Origin: Fusobacteriota bacterium
Lineage (GTDB): Bacteria > Fusobacteriota > Fusobacteriia > JAPLKR01
DNA: 17,541 nt
Direction of reading: 5' to 3'
Assembly: GCA_026387965.1 (NCBI GenBank)
Contig: JAPLKR010000039.1
Coordinates: forward strand, 1 to 17,541
Shown: in pieces, positions 7,018 through 15,637 of the stretch
Numbering within the stretch: the stretch's first letter is position 1
How the letters are laid out: every line of letters starts with the position of its first letter
Notes under the pieces: generated by a model
The model's input: only the letters and a program-made list of their open reading frames with translations
Told to the model about the DNA's origin: nothing
The model's database searches: none
Made by a program: the position numbers and the translations under genes

Positions 7018-7680
7018 TTAGTTTCCTCCGTTTTCTGCAGTTCTTTTAGTCGGAAGCTTCTCACCGTTGAAAATCCATACTTTAATTCCTAATTTTCCGT
7101 ATGTTGTTAACGCTTCAGCTACAGCATAATCGATATCTGCTCTTAAAGTATGAAGAGGAACTCGTCCAATCATTTTCCATTCTGTACGCGCAATATCTGC
7201 ACCATTAAGACGACCCGATACCGCAACTTTCATACCTTTAATTCTTGATTTTTCAGCTTTCATAATTGCTTGGTTCATAGCTTTCTTAAATGCAACACGC
7301 TTCTCGATACTTTGAGCAATGCTCTCAGCTACAAGTACAGCACTTTTCATAGGCATTTTAACTTCTTGAACTTTTACAATTACTTTTTTACTTACCATTT
7401 TTTCTAATTTTGCTTTTAATTCTTCGATCTCTGCACCTTTTTTACCAATTAAGATTCCCGCTTTTGCAGTGTGAATGATAATTATTAATGATGTAGGCTC
7501 ACTTCTTTCGATTTCGATTTTAGCGATTCCTGCATGGTAGTATGCTTTCTTCACGAATTCACGAACTTTTTTATCTTCTAGAAAGTAGTTAATGTACTCT
7601 TTCTTTTCTGCGAACCAATTAGAATCCCACGTACGAGTAATTCCAATTCTTAACCCTCTAGGATCTACCTTTTGTCCCAC
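7018..7680 (-). CDS. rpsC: 30S ribosomal protein S3
   Basis: Small-subunit head protein lining the mRNA entry channel with helicase-like function. It has 220 residues. The N-terminus [20 protein letters not shown] is characteristic. A type II KH domain spans about 60-110, with the GxxG loop as GKKG at 79-82 in [15 protein letters not shown]. The C-terminal domain has [20 protein letters not shown] and [15 protein letters not shown]. The start is GTG at 7678-7680, 8 bases after GGAGG. It lies between rplV and rplP. Confidence 0.98.
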   Translation of the reverse strand: MGQKVDPRGLRIGITRTWDSNWFAEKKEYINYFLEDKKVREFVKKAYYHAGIAKIEIERSEPTSLIIIIHTAKAGILIGKKGAEIEELKAKLEKMVSKKVIVKVQEVKMPMKSAVLVAESIAQSIEKRVAFKKAMNQAIMKAEKSRIKGMKVAVSGRLNGADIARTEWKMIGRVPLHTLRADIDYAVAEALTTYGKLGIKVWIFNGEKLPTKRTAENGGN

Positions 7681-7696
7681 TCGAGTTTCCTCCTTC

Positions 7697-8029
7697 TTAC
7701 TTTTCGCTTACAATTACAGTGATATGCGATATTTTTTTATGAATAATATCTGCTTTTCCCATTGCTCTTGGGTTTAAACGTTTGATCAACGGACCTGCAT
7801 CTACCATAATAGTAGAAACAAAAAGTTTTTCAGCATTTAAATCATGATTATTCTCAGCATTTGCTGCTGCAGAAGCAATCGTTTTTGCGATCATTGGGGC
7901 TGCTTTTTTATTTGTAAACTTTAAGATGTTTAACGCATCTTCTACTCTTTTTCCTCTTACTAAATCTGCAACTAAACGCGCTTTTCTTGGCGTAAGTCTT
8001 AGATTTCTAGAAATTGCTTTAACTTCCAC
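7697..8029 (-). CDS. rplV: 50S ribosomal protein L22
   Basis: Protein whose long beta hairpin lines the peptide exit tunnel opposite L4, the macrolide region. It has 110 residues. The start MEVKAISRNLRLTPRKARLV is followed by ADLVRGKRVEDALNILKFTN and KKAAPMIAKTIASAAANAEN. The hairpin lies at about 85-105 (GPLIKRLNPRAMGKADIIHK) and the end is KISHITVIVSEK. No duplication or deletion is obvious in the hairpin. The start is GTG at 8027-8029, 6 bases after AAGGAG. Confidence 0.98.
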   Translation of the reverse strand: MEVKAISRNLRLTPRKARLVADLVRGKRVEDALNILKFTNKKAAPMIAKTIASAAANAENNHDLNAEKLFVSTIMVDAGPLIKRLNPRAMGKADIIHKKISHITVIVSEK

Positions 8030-8057
8030 TTAAGACTCCTTTCATGCACTTTTAACG

Positions 8058-8336
8058 TTATTTACGTTTTTTCTTAGCGTCTTTATCATGTGAATAGAAT
8101 GTTCTTGTTGGAGCAAACTCACCGAGTTTGTGTCCAACCATGTCTTCATTTACATGAACTGGAATGTGCTTTTTACCGTTGTACACAGCAAATGTGTGTC
8201 CAATCATATCTGGAGCAATCATTGATCTTCTAGACCAAGTCTTAATTACTGATTTCGAATTACTCTCATTTAGTACATCAACTTTTTTTTGAAGATGCCC
8301 ATCAATAAAAGGTCCTTTTTTTAACGAACGAGCCAT
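8058..8336 (-). CDS. rpsS: 30S ribosomal protein S19
   Basis: Head protein that contacts tRNA and the S13 partner. It has 92 residues, the family length. [60 protein letters not shown] and [19 protein letters not shown] are all diagnostic. ATG at 8334-8336 follows an AAGGAG-type site located just after the rplB stop. It has standard neighbours, rplB and rplV. Confidence 0.99.
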   Translation of the reverse strand: MARSLKKGPFIDGHLQKKVDVLNESNSKSVIKTWSRRSMIAPDMIGHTFAVYNGKKHIPVHVNEDMVGHKLGEFAPTRTFYSHDKDAKKKRK

Positions 8337-8348
8337 TCTATCTCCTTC

Positions 8349-9179
8349 CTACTTGTTTCTTCTTCGTACGATGAATTTGTCGGTTTTCTTATTGTTTCTT
8401 GTTTTCTTACCAAGAGTCGGTTTCCCCCAAGGTGTTAAAGGTGATTTTCTTCCGATTGGACATCTACCTTCTCCCCCACCATGTGGGTGATCACAAGGGT
8501 TCATCGCAGATCCACGAACATGAGGTCTTCTTCCCATGTTTCTATTTCTACCAGCTTTACCGATATTAACTAGATTTTGTTCTTGGTTTCCAACTTCACC
8601 GATTGTTGCCATACACTCTTTGTGGATAAGTCTTAACTCACCAGAAGGAAGTTGTACGTGGCAATAGGTACCATCTTTTGCAACAAGTCTTGCTGCTGTT
8701 CCTGCACTTCTAACTAATTGACCACCACGCTCTGCTTGAAGTTCAACATTGTGAATCGATGTACCAACAGGCATATCTTTAAGTTTCATTGCATTTCCAG
8801 GCTTAATATCCGCACCTTCACCAGACATAACTATTTGCCCCACTTTTAATCCTTTTGGAGCCAAAATATATCTTTTCTCTCCATCAACATAGAATAATAG
8901 TGCGATGTTTGCAGTTCTGTTTGGATCATATTGAATAGATTCAACTTTTGCAGGGATTCCAAATTTGTTTCTTTTGAAATCAATAAGTCTATAAAGTCTT
9001 TTGTGACCTTTTTGAATATTTCTACATGTTCTGTGTCCATAGTTATCGCGACCGTATGCTCTGCTGATACTCACTATTAATGATTTTTCAACTTTTGCAC
9101 CTTTTGTGATCTCTTCGCTAACTAGGCGCGTCATGTTTCTTTGACCGTTTGTTATCGGCTTTAATTTTATGATTGCCAT
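8349..9179 (-). CDS. rplB: 50S ribosomal protein L2
   Basis: Largest 50S protein, near the peptidyl transferase centre and bridge B7b. It has 276 residues. It runs [20 protein letters not shown], through the OB-fold ([40 protein letters not shown]) and the SH3-like domain ([40 protein letters not shown]). The C-terminal signature is [20 protein letters not shown], with the conserved functionally important His, then [19 protein letters not shown] at 9177-9179 has GGAGG upstream. It lies between rplW and rpsS in standard order. Confidence 0.99.
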   Translation of the reverse strand: MAIIKLKPITNGQRNMTRLVSEEITKGAKVEKSLIVSISRAYGRDNYGHRTCRNIQKGHKRLYRLIDFKRNKFGIPAKVESIQYDPNRTANIALLFYVDGEKRYILAPKGLKVGQIVMSGEGADIKPGNAMKLKDMPVGTSIHNVELQAERGGQLVRSAGTAARLVAKDGTYCHVQLPSGELRLIHKECMATIGEVGNQEQNLVNIGKAGRNRNMGRRPHVRGSAMNPCDHPHGGGEGRCPIGRKSPLTPWGKPTLGKKTRNNKKTDKFIVRRRNK

Positions 9180-9199
9180 AGTTATTTATCCTCCGTTAA

Positions 9200-9487
9200 T
9201 TACACACCTTCAAAATATTTGATGCTATCTCCTGCTTGAAGTTCAACGATAGCTTTTTTAACCAGTTTAGTTTTGTATTCATTTTGACCATATTTAGCAT
9301 TCTCTGGTTTGATATTGAGTGTGTTTACGCTTTTCACTTTTACACTGAAAATAGCTTCTACTGCTTGTCTGATTTCAACTTTGTTAGCTGCCTTGTCAAC
9401 GATAAAAGTATATCTATTTGTTTCTCTTCTCATAAGTTCTGATTTCTCAGATACTACTGGTTTTTTAATAACATCATACATATTCAT
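9200..9487 (-). CDS. rplW: 50S ribosomal protein L23
   Basis: Exit-tunnel rim protein and main docking site of trigger factor and SRP. It has 95 residues. [20 protein letters not shown] is the family start (I.rPv.SEKS), followed by NRYTFIVDKAANKVEIRQAV, EAIFSVKVKSVNTLNIK and KKAIVELQAGDSIKYFEGV. ATG at 9485-9487 overlaps the rplD stop by one base (TAATG). The GGAGG lies within the last rplD codons, so the two are likely coupled in translation. Confidence 0.98.
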   Translation of the reverse strand: MNMYDVIKKPVVSEKSELMRRETNRYTFIVDKAANKVEIRQAVEAIFSVKVKSVNTLNIKPENAKYGQNEYKTKLVKKAIVELQAGDSIKYFEGV

Positions 9488-10107
9488 TACGCCAGTACCT
9501 CCTCAAGTTTTGCAAGAGCTTCTTTTGTAAGAACTACTTTTTCTTGTTTAAGTAACCAGTAAACTGACACTTCAGTAATATCAATAATCATAGCATCTTT
9601 GATATTTCTTGATGATAAATATAGGTTCCAGTCTGAATCAGCCATAAAATCACTTACAACAAAAAGAACTTTTTTACTATCAATTTTATCCATGAAGTTT
9701 ACCATGTTTTTAGTTTTGACACTGTCAAGATTATTATCTAAAACAAGCATCTCACTGTTCAATACTTTTGCAGATAGCGCTGATTTAATCGCCAATGCTC
9801 TTACTTTTTTGTTCACTTTTTTATCAAAATCTCTTGGTTTTGGTCCGAAAGTTACTCCACCGCCACGCATATGAGGTGCTCTAATAGAACCTTGACGCGC
9901 ACGTCCAGTTCCTTTTTGCTTGAAAGGTTTACGCCCTCCACCTCTAACTTCACCTTTTTTTAGTGTGCTTGCACTACCTTGTCTTGCTGCAGCAAGTTCA
10001 GCAGTGAGTACTTCATGCATTACACTTTTGTTTGGTTCGATATTGAAAATTGTTTCAACCGTACCAACTTGCTCTCCAAGTACGTTGAGTATGTTTAAAG
10101 TTGTCAT
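9487..10107 (-). CDS. rplD: 50S ribosomal protein L4
   Basis: Tunnel-lining protein. In enteric bacteria it also represses the S10 operon through its mRNA leader. It has 206 residues. Landmarks are [39 protein letters not shown], and the tunnel loop [20 protein letters not shown] and [20 protein letters not shown] (about 53-93). The C-terminal globular part ends [23 protein letters not shown] at 10105-10107 follows GGAGG. It lies between rplC and rplW. Whether L4 autoregulates here is unknown, although the rplC leader upstream can fold. Confidence 0.98.
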   Translation of the reverse strand: MTTLNILNVLGEQVGTVETIFNIEPNKSVMHEVLTAELAAARQGSASTLKKGEVRGGGRKPFKQKGTGRARQGSIRAPHMRGGGVTFGPKPRDFDKKVNKKVRALAIKSALSAKVLNSEMLVLDNNLDSVKTKNMVNFMDKIDSKKVLFVVSDFMADSDWNLYLSSRNIKDAMIIDITEVSVYWLLKQEKVVLTKEALAKLEEVLA

Positions 10108-10119
10108 TTGTATTCCTCC

Positions 10120-10752
10120 CTACTTCTTAACTGCAGGTTTAACTACTAGGTATCCATCTTTATTACCCGGCACTGCACCTTTTACTAAAATTAAATTGTT
10201 TACACTGTCAATTTTTATTACTTTTAGGTTTTGAACCGTTACTTTGTCTCCACCCATGCGTCCCGGCATTTTAGTTCCTTTGAAAACTTCTGCTGGTGTT
10301 GAACTTTGTCCGATAGATCCACCTGCTCTATGAGCTCTAGAAACACCGTGTGTTTTAAACGTTCCACCAAAGTTATGTCTCTTCATAACCCCTTGGAATC
10401 CTTTACCTTTTGAAATACCTGTTACATCTACAAACAATACATCCGCAAGAACAGAAAGATCAAGTTTTTGCCCTACTGCAAAATCCGCTACATTGTCCAC
10501 TTTAAACTCTTTTACGAATCTGAGTGCTGGAGCTTCTGCTTTTTTAAAGATTCCCAGTAATGGTTTTGTTGCGAGGCGTTCTCTTTTTTGATCAAACCCC
10601 ACTTGAATAGCTGTGTATCCCTCTTTTTCTTCAGTTTTAGTCTGAAGAACATAGTTCGTATCAGTTTTTAATACCGTTACAGGGATAAGTTTTCCGTCAT
10701 CGAAAATTTGTGTCATTCCGACTTTTTTTGCTAAAATTCCTAATTTAGCCAT
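10120..10752 (-). CDS. rplC: 50S ribosomal protein L3
   Basis: Early assembly protein whose loop approaches the peptidyl transferase centre. From the ATG at 10750-10752 it has 210 residues and starts MAKLGILAKKVGMTQIFDDG, the family N-terminus. The frame continues 20 codons upstream, but GGAGGT lies 7 bases before this ATG and the extension would cover leader sequence and the promoter start site. The signature region reads GFQGVMKRHNFGGTFKTHG, then SRAHRAGGSIGQSSTPAEVF, with the glutamine that PrmB methylates in E. coli, and KGTKMPGRMGGDKVTVQNL. It has its own strong promoter at 10816-10844. Confidence 0.98.
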   Translation of the reverse strand: MAKLGILAKKVGMTQIFDDGKLIPVTVLKTDTNYVLQTKTEEKEGYTAIQVGFDQKRERLATKPLLGIFKKAEAPALRFVKEFKVDNVADFAVGQKLDLSVLADVLFVDVTGISKGKGFQGVMKRHNFGGTFKTHGVSRAHRAGGSIGQSSTPAEVFKGTKMPGRMGGDKVTVQNLKVIKIDSVNNLILVKGAVPGNKDGYLVVKPAVKK

Positions 10753-10765
10753 CTTTTTTACCTCC

Positions 10766-10798
10766 ATATATTGGTTGACCCTTCGAGCCAACGTATAT
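10766..10798 (-). promoter_or_regulatory. Foldable leader just upstream of the rplC ribosome binding site
   Basis: On the minus strand GTTGGCT (10786-10792) can pair with GGTCAAC (10774-10780) around a CGAAG loop, including two G-U pairs. Alternatively TATAT..TTGG (10788-10798) can pair with CCAATATAT (10766-10774), next to the GGAGG. The two pairings exclude each other. This could be a regulatory leader for rplC, but it is short and only inferred. Confidence 0.35.
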
Positions 10799-10815
10799 TT
10801 ATTAAATAACAATCT

Positions 10816-10844
10816 ATTATATCACAAATAAACCGCTATGTCAA
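10816..10844 (-). promoter_or_regulatory. Consensus sigma-70-type promoter between rpsJ and rplC
   Basis: On the minus strand TTGACA (10839-10844), a 17-base spacer, then TATAAT (10816-10821). This is a perfect consensus match with ideal spacing. The predicted start is near 10809, giving a leader of about 57 bases before the rplC ATG. It begins 22 bases after the rpsJ stop. No terminator separates rpsJ from it, so it would add to read-through from upstream. Confidence 0.88.
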
Positions 10845-10866
10845 TAACTTTGTTGAACTGCTTTAA

Positions 10867-11178
10867 TTAGAGTTGTCTAATTTCGATTCCAACACCTGAC
10901 GGAAGATTGATAGAGCTTAACTCAGAAATAGTTTTTTGAGAAGAGTTGTTAATCTCAATCATTCTTTTATGAGTTCTCATCTCAAACTGCTCTCTTGAAG
11001 CTTTGTTTACGTGAGGTGAACGAATTACAGTATATTTTTTAATCTTCGTTGGTAGCGGAAGTGGTCCAACCACTGTAGCTCCAGATTTGCTTGCTGTCTC
11101 AATGATTCTCTTTGCAGACGAATCTAATAGTTTATAATCATATCCTTTAAGATAGATTCTGATTTTTCCTGATGCCAT
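10867..11178 (-). CDS. rpsJ: 30S ribosomal protein S10 (NusE)
   Basis: Head protein of the 30S subunit that also acts as NusE in transcription antitermination with NusB. From ATG 11176-11178 it has 103 residues, the family length, and starts MASGKIRIYLKGYDYKLLDS. GATVVGPLPLPTKIKKYTVI, RSPHVNKASREQFEMRTHKR and the end SSINLPSGVGIEIRQL are diagnostic. The frame stays open a few codons further upstream, but AGGAGG at 11188-11193 lies 9 bases before this ATG. It follows tuf after a 94-base spacer with a hairpin, and is separated from rplC by a 114-base spacer with a strong promoter. Confidence 0.97.
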   Translation of the reverse strand: MASGKIRIYLKGYDYKLLDSSAKRIIETASKSGATVVGPLPLPTKIKKYTVIRSPHVNKASREQFEMRTHKRMIEINNSSQKTISELSSINLPSGVGIEIRQL

Positions 11179-11211
11179 GGAAAATATCCTCCTACACATA
11201 TTTTAATGAGC

Positions 11212-11239
11212 TTAGCATCTGCTAAATTGTAGATGCTAA
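11212..11239 (-). repeat. 9-bp inverted repeat (hairpin) between tuf and rpsJ
   Basis: TTAGCATCT (11212-11220) and AGATGCTAA (11231-11239) form a perfect 9-bp stem with a 10-base loop. On the minus strand no T run follows, so it is not an intrinsic terminator for the operon. On the plus strand it is followed by ACTTTTTG and would resemble a terminator, but no plus-strand gene is there. It may be an mRNA processing or stability element, or part of an rpsJ leader. Confidence 0.7.
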
Positions 11240-11251
11240 ACTTTTTGTTAA

Positions 11252-11280
11252 ATTGTATTTTACTTAATGTAATTACTCAA
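11252..11280 (-). promoter_or_regulatory. Possible weaker promoter upstream of rpsJ
   Basis: On the minus strand TTGAGT (11275-11280, overlapping the tuf stop) is followed after 17 bases by TACAAT (11252-11257), matching 4/6 and 5/6. Transcription would start near 11245 and the 9-bp hairpin would then sit at the 5' end of the rpsJ message. In AT-rich DNA such matches arise by chance, so this is tentative. Confidence 0.35.
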
Positions 11281-12457
11281 CAATCTCAGCAACTACTCCA
11301 GCGCCAACAGTTCTTCCACCCTCACGAATAGCGAACTTCAACCCTTTTTCCATTGCTATTGGATGTATAAGTTCACAGTTCATTTCGATGTTATCCCCAG
11401 GCATTACCATCTCTACACCTTCAGGTAAGTGACATGCTCCTGTGATATCTGTTGTTCTGAAATAAAATTGTGGTTTGTATCCTGTAAAGAATGGAGTATG
11501 TCTTCCACCCTCTTCTTTTGTAAGGATGTAGACTTCTGCTTTAAACTTTGTGTGCGGTTTGATTGATCCTGGCTTAGCTAATACTTGGCCTCTTTCTACA
11601 TCATCCTTTTTAGTTCCACGAAGAAGTGCTCCTACATTATCCCCTGCTTGACCTGAATCAAGTAGCTTTCTAAACATTTCCACTCCAGTTACTGTAGATT
11701 TAGTTGTAGGTCTAATTCCAACGATCTCAACCTCTTCTCCAACTTTACAGACTCCTCTTTCGATTCTTCCTGTAACTACTGTGCCACGTCCAGTGATTGT
11801 GAAAACATCCTCAATTGGAAGTAAGAATGCTCCATCTACTGCTCTTATTGGTGTTGGAATATAGCTATCAACTGCATTCATTAACTCCATAAGTTTTGCA
11901 ACGTATTTCTCGTCACCTTCCATAGCTTTTAGTGAAGAACCTGCAATGATAGGTACTTCATCCCCTGGGAATCCATACATCGTTAGAAGCTCTCTTACTT
12001 CCATCTCTACTAATTCAAGAAGCTCTTCATCATCTACCATGTCTGCTTTGTTTAGGTAAACTACGATATAAGGTACACCAACTTGACGTGCTAACAGGAT
12101 GTGCTCTCTTGTTTGTGGCATTGGACCATCAGCTGCCGATACTACTAGAATCGCTCCATCCATCTGAGCCGCTCCTGTAATCATATTCTTTACATAATCC
12201 GCATGTCCTGGACAGTCAACGTGTGCGTAGTGTCTTTTTTCTGTTGAATACTCAATGTGAGCGGTATTAATTGTAATACCTCTTTCTCTTTCTTCTGGTG
12301 CTTTATCAATATTATCGAAGTCAACTTTTTCTGCAAGTCCTAAATCTGCTAACATTTTTGAAATTGCTGCCGTTGTTGTTGTTTTTCCGTGGTCTACGTG
12401 ACCGATTGTTCCGATGTTTACGTGTTCTTTACTTCTGTCAAATTTCTCTTTAGCCAT
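11273..12457 (-). CDS. tuf: Elongation factor Tu
   Basis: GTPase that delivers aminoacyl-tRNA to the ribosomal A site. It has 394 residues, the full family length. GTPase motifs: P-loop GHVDHGKT at 19-26, switch I RGIT at 59-62, DCPGH at 81-85, and NKAD at 136-139. The beta-barrel domains 2 ([14 protein letters not shown]) and 3 ([20 protein letters not shown]) follow, ending [19 protein letters not shown]. From memory it is closest to fusobacterial EF-Tu ([20 protein letters not shown]). ATG at 12455-12457 follows GGAAG. The 36-base gap from fusA contains a 19-base palindrome. Confidence 0.99.
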   Translation of the reverse strand: MAKEKFDRSKEHVNIGTIGHVDHGKTTTTAAISKMLADLGLAEKVDFDNIDKAPEERERGITINTAHIEYSTEKRHYAHVDCPGHADYVKNMITGAAQMDGAILVVSAADGPMPQTREHILLARQVGVPYIVVYLNKADMVDDEELLELVEMEVRELLTMYGFPGDEVPIIAGSSLKAMEGDEKYVAKLMELMNAVDSYIPTPIRAVDGAFLLPIEDVFTITGRGTVVTGRIERGVCKVGEEVEIVGIRPTTKSTVTGVEMFRKLLDSGQAGDNVGALLRGTKKDDVERGQVLAKPGSIKPHTKFKAEVYILTKEEGGRHTPFFTGYKPQFYFRTTDITGACHLPEGVEMVMPGDNIEMNCELIHPIAMEKGLKFAIREGGRTVGAGVVAEIVE

Positions 12458-12478
12458 TTTATCTTCCTTTCAGTTGTG

Positions 12479-12497
12479 TTAATTAGAATCTAATTAA
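12479..12497 (-). repeat. Palindrome across the fusA stop codon
   Basis: TTAATTAGA and TCTAATTAA flank one central base, giving a perfect 9+1+9 inverted repeat that overlaps the fusA TAA (12494-12496). As RNA it would need a larger loop, so a weak AT hairpin of about 7 bp is realistic. There is no T run after it, so it is not a terminator. It may be incidental. Confidence 0.5.
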
Positions 12498-14569
12498 CGA
12501 CTTCTTTCTTCCATGATTGCTTTTGCAATATTATTAGGTACCTCTTCATACACTTTAAATTCCATTGAGTACGTCGCTCTTCCTTGTGATTTTGAACGTA
12601 CGTCCGTTGCATATCCAAACATTTCTGATAGTGGTACAAGCGCAGTTACTATTTTAGCACCCGCTCTATCTTCCATACCTTGAATTACGCCACGTCTTGA
12701 GTTCAAGTCACCGATGATATCTCCCATGTACTCTTCTGGTGTTACCACTTCAACTTTGAAGATTGGTTCAAGAATGATAGGGTTTGCAAGTTTAGCCGCC
12801 TTTTTGAAAGCCATTGATCCTGCAATTTTAAATGCCATTTCACTCGAATCTACATCATGGTATGAACCATCAAATAGAATTACTTTTACATCTTCAGTTG
12901 GGTATCCTGCAAGTATTCCATTTTGAAGCGCTTCCTTGATTCCTTTGTTAACCGGTTCGATAAACTCTCTTGGAATTGATCCCCCGACTACTTTGTTAAC
13001 AAATTCATACCCTTTACCATGGTTAGGTTCAAGGTCGATCCAAACATGTCCATATTGTCCACGTCCACCTGATTGTTTGATGTATTTGTGTTCTACTCTT
13101 GCTTTACCTTTGATTGTCTCTCTGTAAGCAACTTGTGGTTTACCTACATTAGCCTCTACTTTGAATTCGCGTTTCATACGATCAACGATAATCTCGAGGT
13201 GAAGTTCACCCATACCGGCGATGATGGTTTGTCCTGTTTCTTCATCGGTGTGCACACGGAAAGTTGGATCTTCCTCCGCAAGCTTTTGTAGTGCAATTCC
13301 CATTTTCTCTTGGTCAACTTTTGTTTTTGGCTCAACCGCTACCGAAATTACCGGTTCAGGGAAAACCATTTTTTCTAGAATGATTGGGAAGTCAGGATCA
13401 CACAATGTGTCTCCCGTAACTGTATCTTTCAGTCCAACTGCCGCTGCAATGTCTCCACAATATACATGGTCAATCTCTTCACGTTGGTTAGCGTGCATCT
13501 GAAGGATGCGTCCTAATCTCTCTTTTTTATCTTTAGTAGAGTTCAATATGTAGCTTCCTTTAGCGAGTTGTCCCGAGTATACTCTGAAGAACGCTAACTT
13601 CCCTACAAATGGATCTGTCATAATTTTGAATGCAAGTGCAGAGAATTTCTCGCTGTCACTAACTTCTCTCTTCATTGGAGCTTCCGTTTTCATATCAGTA
13701 CCAGATACCGCAGGAATATCTATCGGTGATGGCATATACGCAAGTACCGCATCAAGAAGTGTTTGAATCCCTTTATTTTTGAAAGCTGTACCACATACAA
13801 CAGGAACAATTTTGTTCGCAATTGTAGCAGATCTTAAAGCGGCCTTCAACTCTTCAACAGTTGGAAGCTCACCTTCTAGAAATTTTTCCATTAAAACATC
13901 ATCTGTTTCAGAAATAGCTTCGACCATGAAGTCACGAGCAAGTTCAGCATCATCTCTCAATTCAGCTCTTATTTCTTGAGTTTCATAGTTTGCACCCATT
14001 TCTTCATTTTTCCAAACAATTTCTTGCATAAGCATTAAGTCAACAACACCTTCAAACGCATCTTCCGCTCCAATTGGGATCTGGATAGGTACCGGATTTG
14101 AAGCCAGCTTACTTCTGATGTCAACAACACACATTTCAAAATCCGCACCTACACGGTCCATTTTGTTAAAAAATGCAATTCTTGGAACGCCATATTTAGT
14201 TGCTTGTCTCCAAACGGTCTCCGATTGAGGTTGAACTCCGTCAACCGCAGAGAAAACCGCTACCGCTCCATCCAGTACACGAAGCGAGCGTTCCACCTCT
14301 ACGGTAAAGTCCACGTGGCCTGGTGTGTCTATGATGTTGATTCTGTGATTTTTCCACATACATGTTGTGGCTGCCGAGGTAATTGTAATACCTCTCTCTT
14401 GCTCTTGTTCCATCCAGTCCATCGTCGCTGCGCCATCATGAACTTCTCCAATTTTATGGTTTACACCTGTATAAAAAAGTACGCGTTCTGTACATGTCGT
14501 TTTTCCTGCATCGATGTGGGCCATGATACCAATGTTTCTTGTCTCCGCTAATGATACTTTACGTGCCAT
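12494..14569 (-). CDS. fusA: Elongation factor G
   Basis: GTPase that drives translocation and, with RRF, ribosome recycling. It has 691 residues, full length. G-domain motifs: AHIDAGKT at 17-24, RGIT at 59-62, DTPGH at 81-85 and NKMD at 135-138. Downstream domains show [19 protein letters not shown], the domain II barrel ([20 protein letters not shown]), domain III ([20 protein letters not shown]), domain IV ([20 protein letters not shown]) and domain V ([40 protein letters not shown]). ATG at 14567-14569 follows AAGGGGG. It sits between rpsG and tuf as in typical str operons. No second-copy or specialised EF-G features are seen. Confidence 0.99.
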   Translation of the reverse strand: MARKVSLAETRNIGIMAHIDAGKTTCTERVLFYTGVNHKIGEVHDGAATMDWMEQEQERGITITSAATTCMWKNHRINIIDTPGHVDFTVEVERSLRVLDGAVAVFSAVDGVQPQSETVWRQATKYGVPRIAFFNKMDRVGADFEMCVVDIRSKLASNPVPIQIPIGAEDAFEGVVDLMLMQEIVWKNEEMGANYETQEIRAELRDDAELARDFMVEAISETDDVLMEKFLEGELPTVEELKAALRSATIANKIVPVVCGTAFKNKGIQTLLDAVLAYMPSPIDIPAVSGTDMKTEAPMKREVSDSEKFSALAFKIMTDPFVGKLAFFRVYSGQLAKGSYILNSTKDKKERLGRILQMHANQREEIDHVYCGDIAAAVGLKDTVTGDTLCDPDFPIILEKMVFPEPVISVAVEPKTKVDQEKMGIALQKLAEEDPTFRVHTDEETGQTIIAGMGELHLEIIVDRMKREFKVEANVGKPQVAYRETIKGKARVEHKYIKQSGGRGQYGHVWIDLEPNHGKGYEFVNKVVGGSIPREFIEPVNKGIKEALQNGILAGYPTEDVKVILFDGSYHDVDSSEMAFKIAGSMAFKKAAKLANPIILEPIFKVEVVTPEEYMGDIIGDLNSRRGVIQGMEDRAGAKIVTALVPLSEMFGYATDVRSKSQGRATYSMEFKVYEEVPNNIAKAIMEERSR

Positions 14570-14583
14570 TTTAAAAAGCCCCC

Positions 14584-15054
<471 letters not shown>

Positions 15055-15067
15055 TTACTCGCTCCTC

Positions 15068-15436
15068 CTACGCTCTTTTAGCACCATAGCGTGAACGTGA
15101 TTGCTTTCTGTTCGCTACGCCTGACGCATCAAGTGTTCCTCTAATTATTTTATAACGTACCCCTGGAAGATCTTTCACCCTTCCGCCTCTTACAAGTACG
15201 ATCGAGTGTTCCTGTAAGTTGTGTCCGATTCCTGGGATGTAAGCTGTAACTTCAACTCCTGTAGTAAGTTTAACTCTAGCAACTTTTCTTAAAGCTGAGT
15301 TAGGTTTTTTTGGTGTAGTCGTGTATACTCTTACGCATACTCCTCTTCTTTGAGGGTTTTCTTTAAGTGCAGGCGTTTTCTTTCTTTCTTCTAAAACTTC
15401 GCGCCCTTTACGCACCAATTGACTGATAGTAGGCAT
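15068..15436 (-). CDS. rpsL: 30S ribosomal protein S12
   Basis: Decoding-centre protein. It has 122 residues. [20 protein letters not shown], then [20 protein letters not shown] with the accuracy-centre lysines at 43-44, [20 protein letters not shown] and [15 protein letters not shown]. The lysine positions known for streptomycin resistance changes carry the sensitive wild-type residue (PKKPNS and RVKDLPG). ATG at 15434-15436 has GGGAGGG upstream. It is the first gene of the transcript, about 120 bases downstream of the promoter and 45 bases after a leader terminator-like hairpin. Confidence 0.99.
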   Translation of the reverse strand: MPTISQLVRKGREVLEERKKTPALKENPQRRGVCVRVYTTTPKKPNSALRKVARVKLTTGVEVTAYIPGIGHNLQEHSIVLVRGGRVKDLPGVRYKIIRGTLDASGVANRKQSRSRYGAKRA

Positions 15437-15481
15437 TTAAGCCCTCCCTTCGAAAAAATGTTTTGATTTTGAATAGCAAAT

Positions 15482-15525
15482 AAAAAAGCCAAGAGGCTAT
15501 TGCCGTTCTTCCAAGCTCTCTTGAC
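15482..15525 (-). terminator. Terminator-like hairpin in the rpsL leader (possible attenuator)
   Basis: On the minus strand GTCAAGAG (15518-15525) pairs with CTCTTGGC (15488-15495), with one G-U pair. GCT/AGC extends the stem inward after a bulged A, and six T residues follow (15482-15487). It lies between the promoter (15562-15590) and the rpsL ATG, so it would act inside the leader rather than at the end of a gene. The 3' arm (TAGCCTC) can also partly pair with the rpsL ribosome binding site region (GAGGGCTTA), which hints at alternative folds. Confidence 0.7.
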
Positions 15526-15561
15526 TGTAGCATATTCTTTGGTTAATCCGACGCATCCATA

Positions 15562-15590
15562 ATTATAGCACATATTTGCATTTTATACAA
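15562..15590 (-). promoter_or_regulatory. Promoter of the str operon (rpsL)
   Basis: On the minus strand TTGTAT (15585-15590), 17 bases, TATAAT (15562-15567). The predicted start near 15555 leaves a leader of about 120 bases that contains the terminator-like hairpin. It is the only strong minus-strand promoter upstream of rpsL. Confidence 0.82.
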
Positions 15591-15604
15591 CCGTCCCTGC
15601 TTTA

Positions 15605-15634
15605 AATAACAATTAATTTTTTTTAATTGTTATT
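15605..15634. repeat. 12-bp inverted repeat between divergent promoters (candidate operator)
   Basis: AATAACAATTAA (15605-15616) and TTAATTGTTATT (15623-15634) are perfect inverted copies around a T6 centre. The repeat ends 3 bases before the -35 of the plus-strand phosphofructokinase promoter and 14 bases from the -35 of the rpsL promoter. That is a typical place for a dimeric regulator or an AT-rich UP element serving both. No regulator is encoded in the window. Confidence 0.65.
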
Positions 15635-15637
15635 CTT

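Noticed and set aside
10753-10812. 20-residue N-terminal extension of L3
   Set aside because: The extension covers the promoter start and leader. MAKLGILAKKVGMTQIF is the normal L3 start and has a GGAGGT just upstream.
11212-11239. Terminator between tuf and rpsJ
   Set aside because: The T run is on the plus-strand side only. On the transcribed minus strand no T tract follows the stem.
15554-15560. Short leader-peptide starts in the rpsL leader (ATG at 15558-15560 and 15554-15556)
   Set aside because: Both ATGs sit at or before the predicted transcription start with no ribosome binding site. A regulatory leader peptide is not supported.
15391-15573. Minus-strand 60-codon frame over the rpsL leader
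   Set aside because: Its ATG lies upstream of the predicted transcription start, inside the promoter spacer, and the frame runs out of phase into rpsL. It is a chance frame, not a leader peptide.
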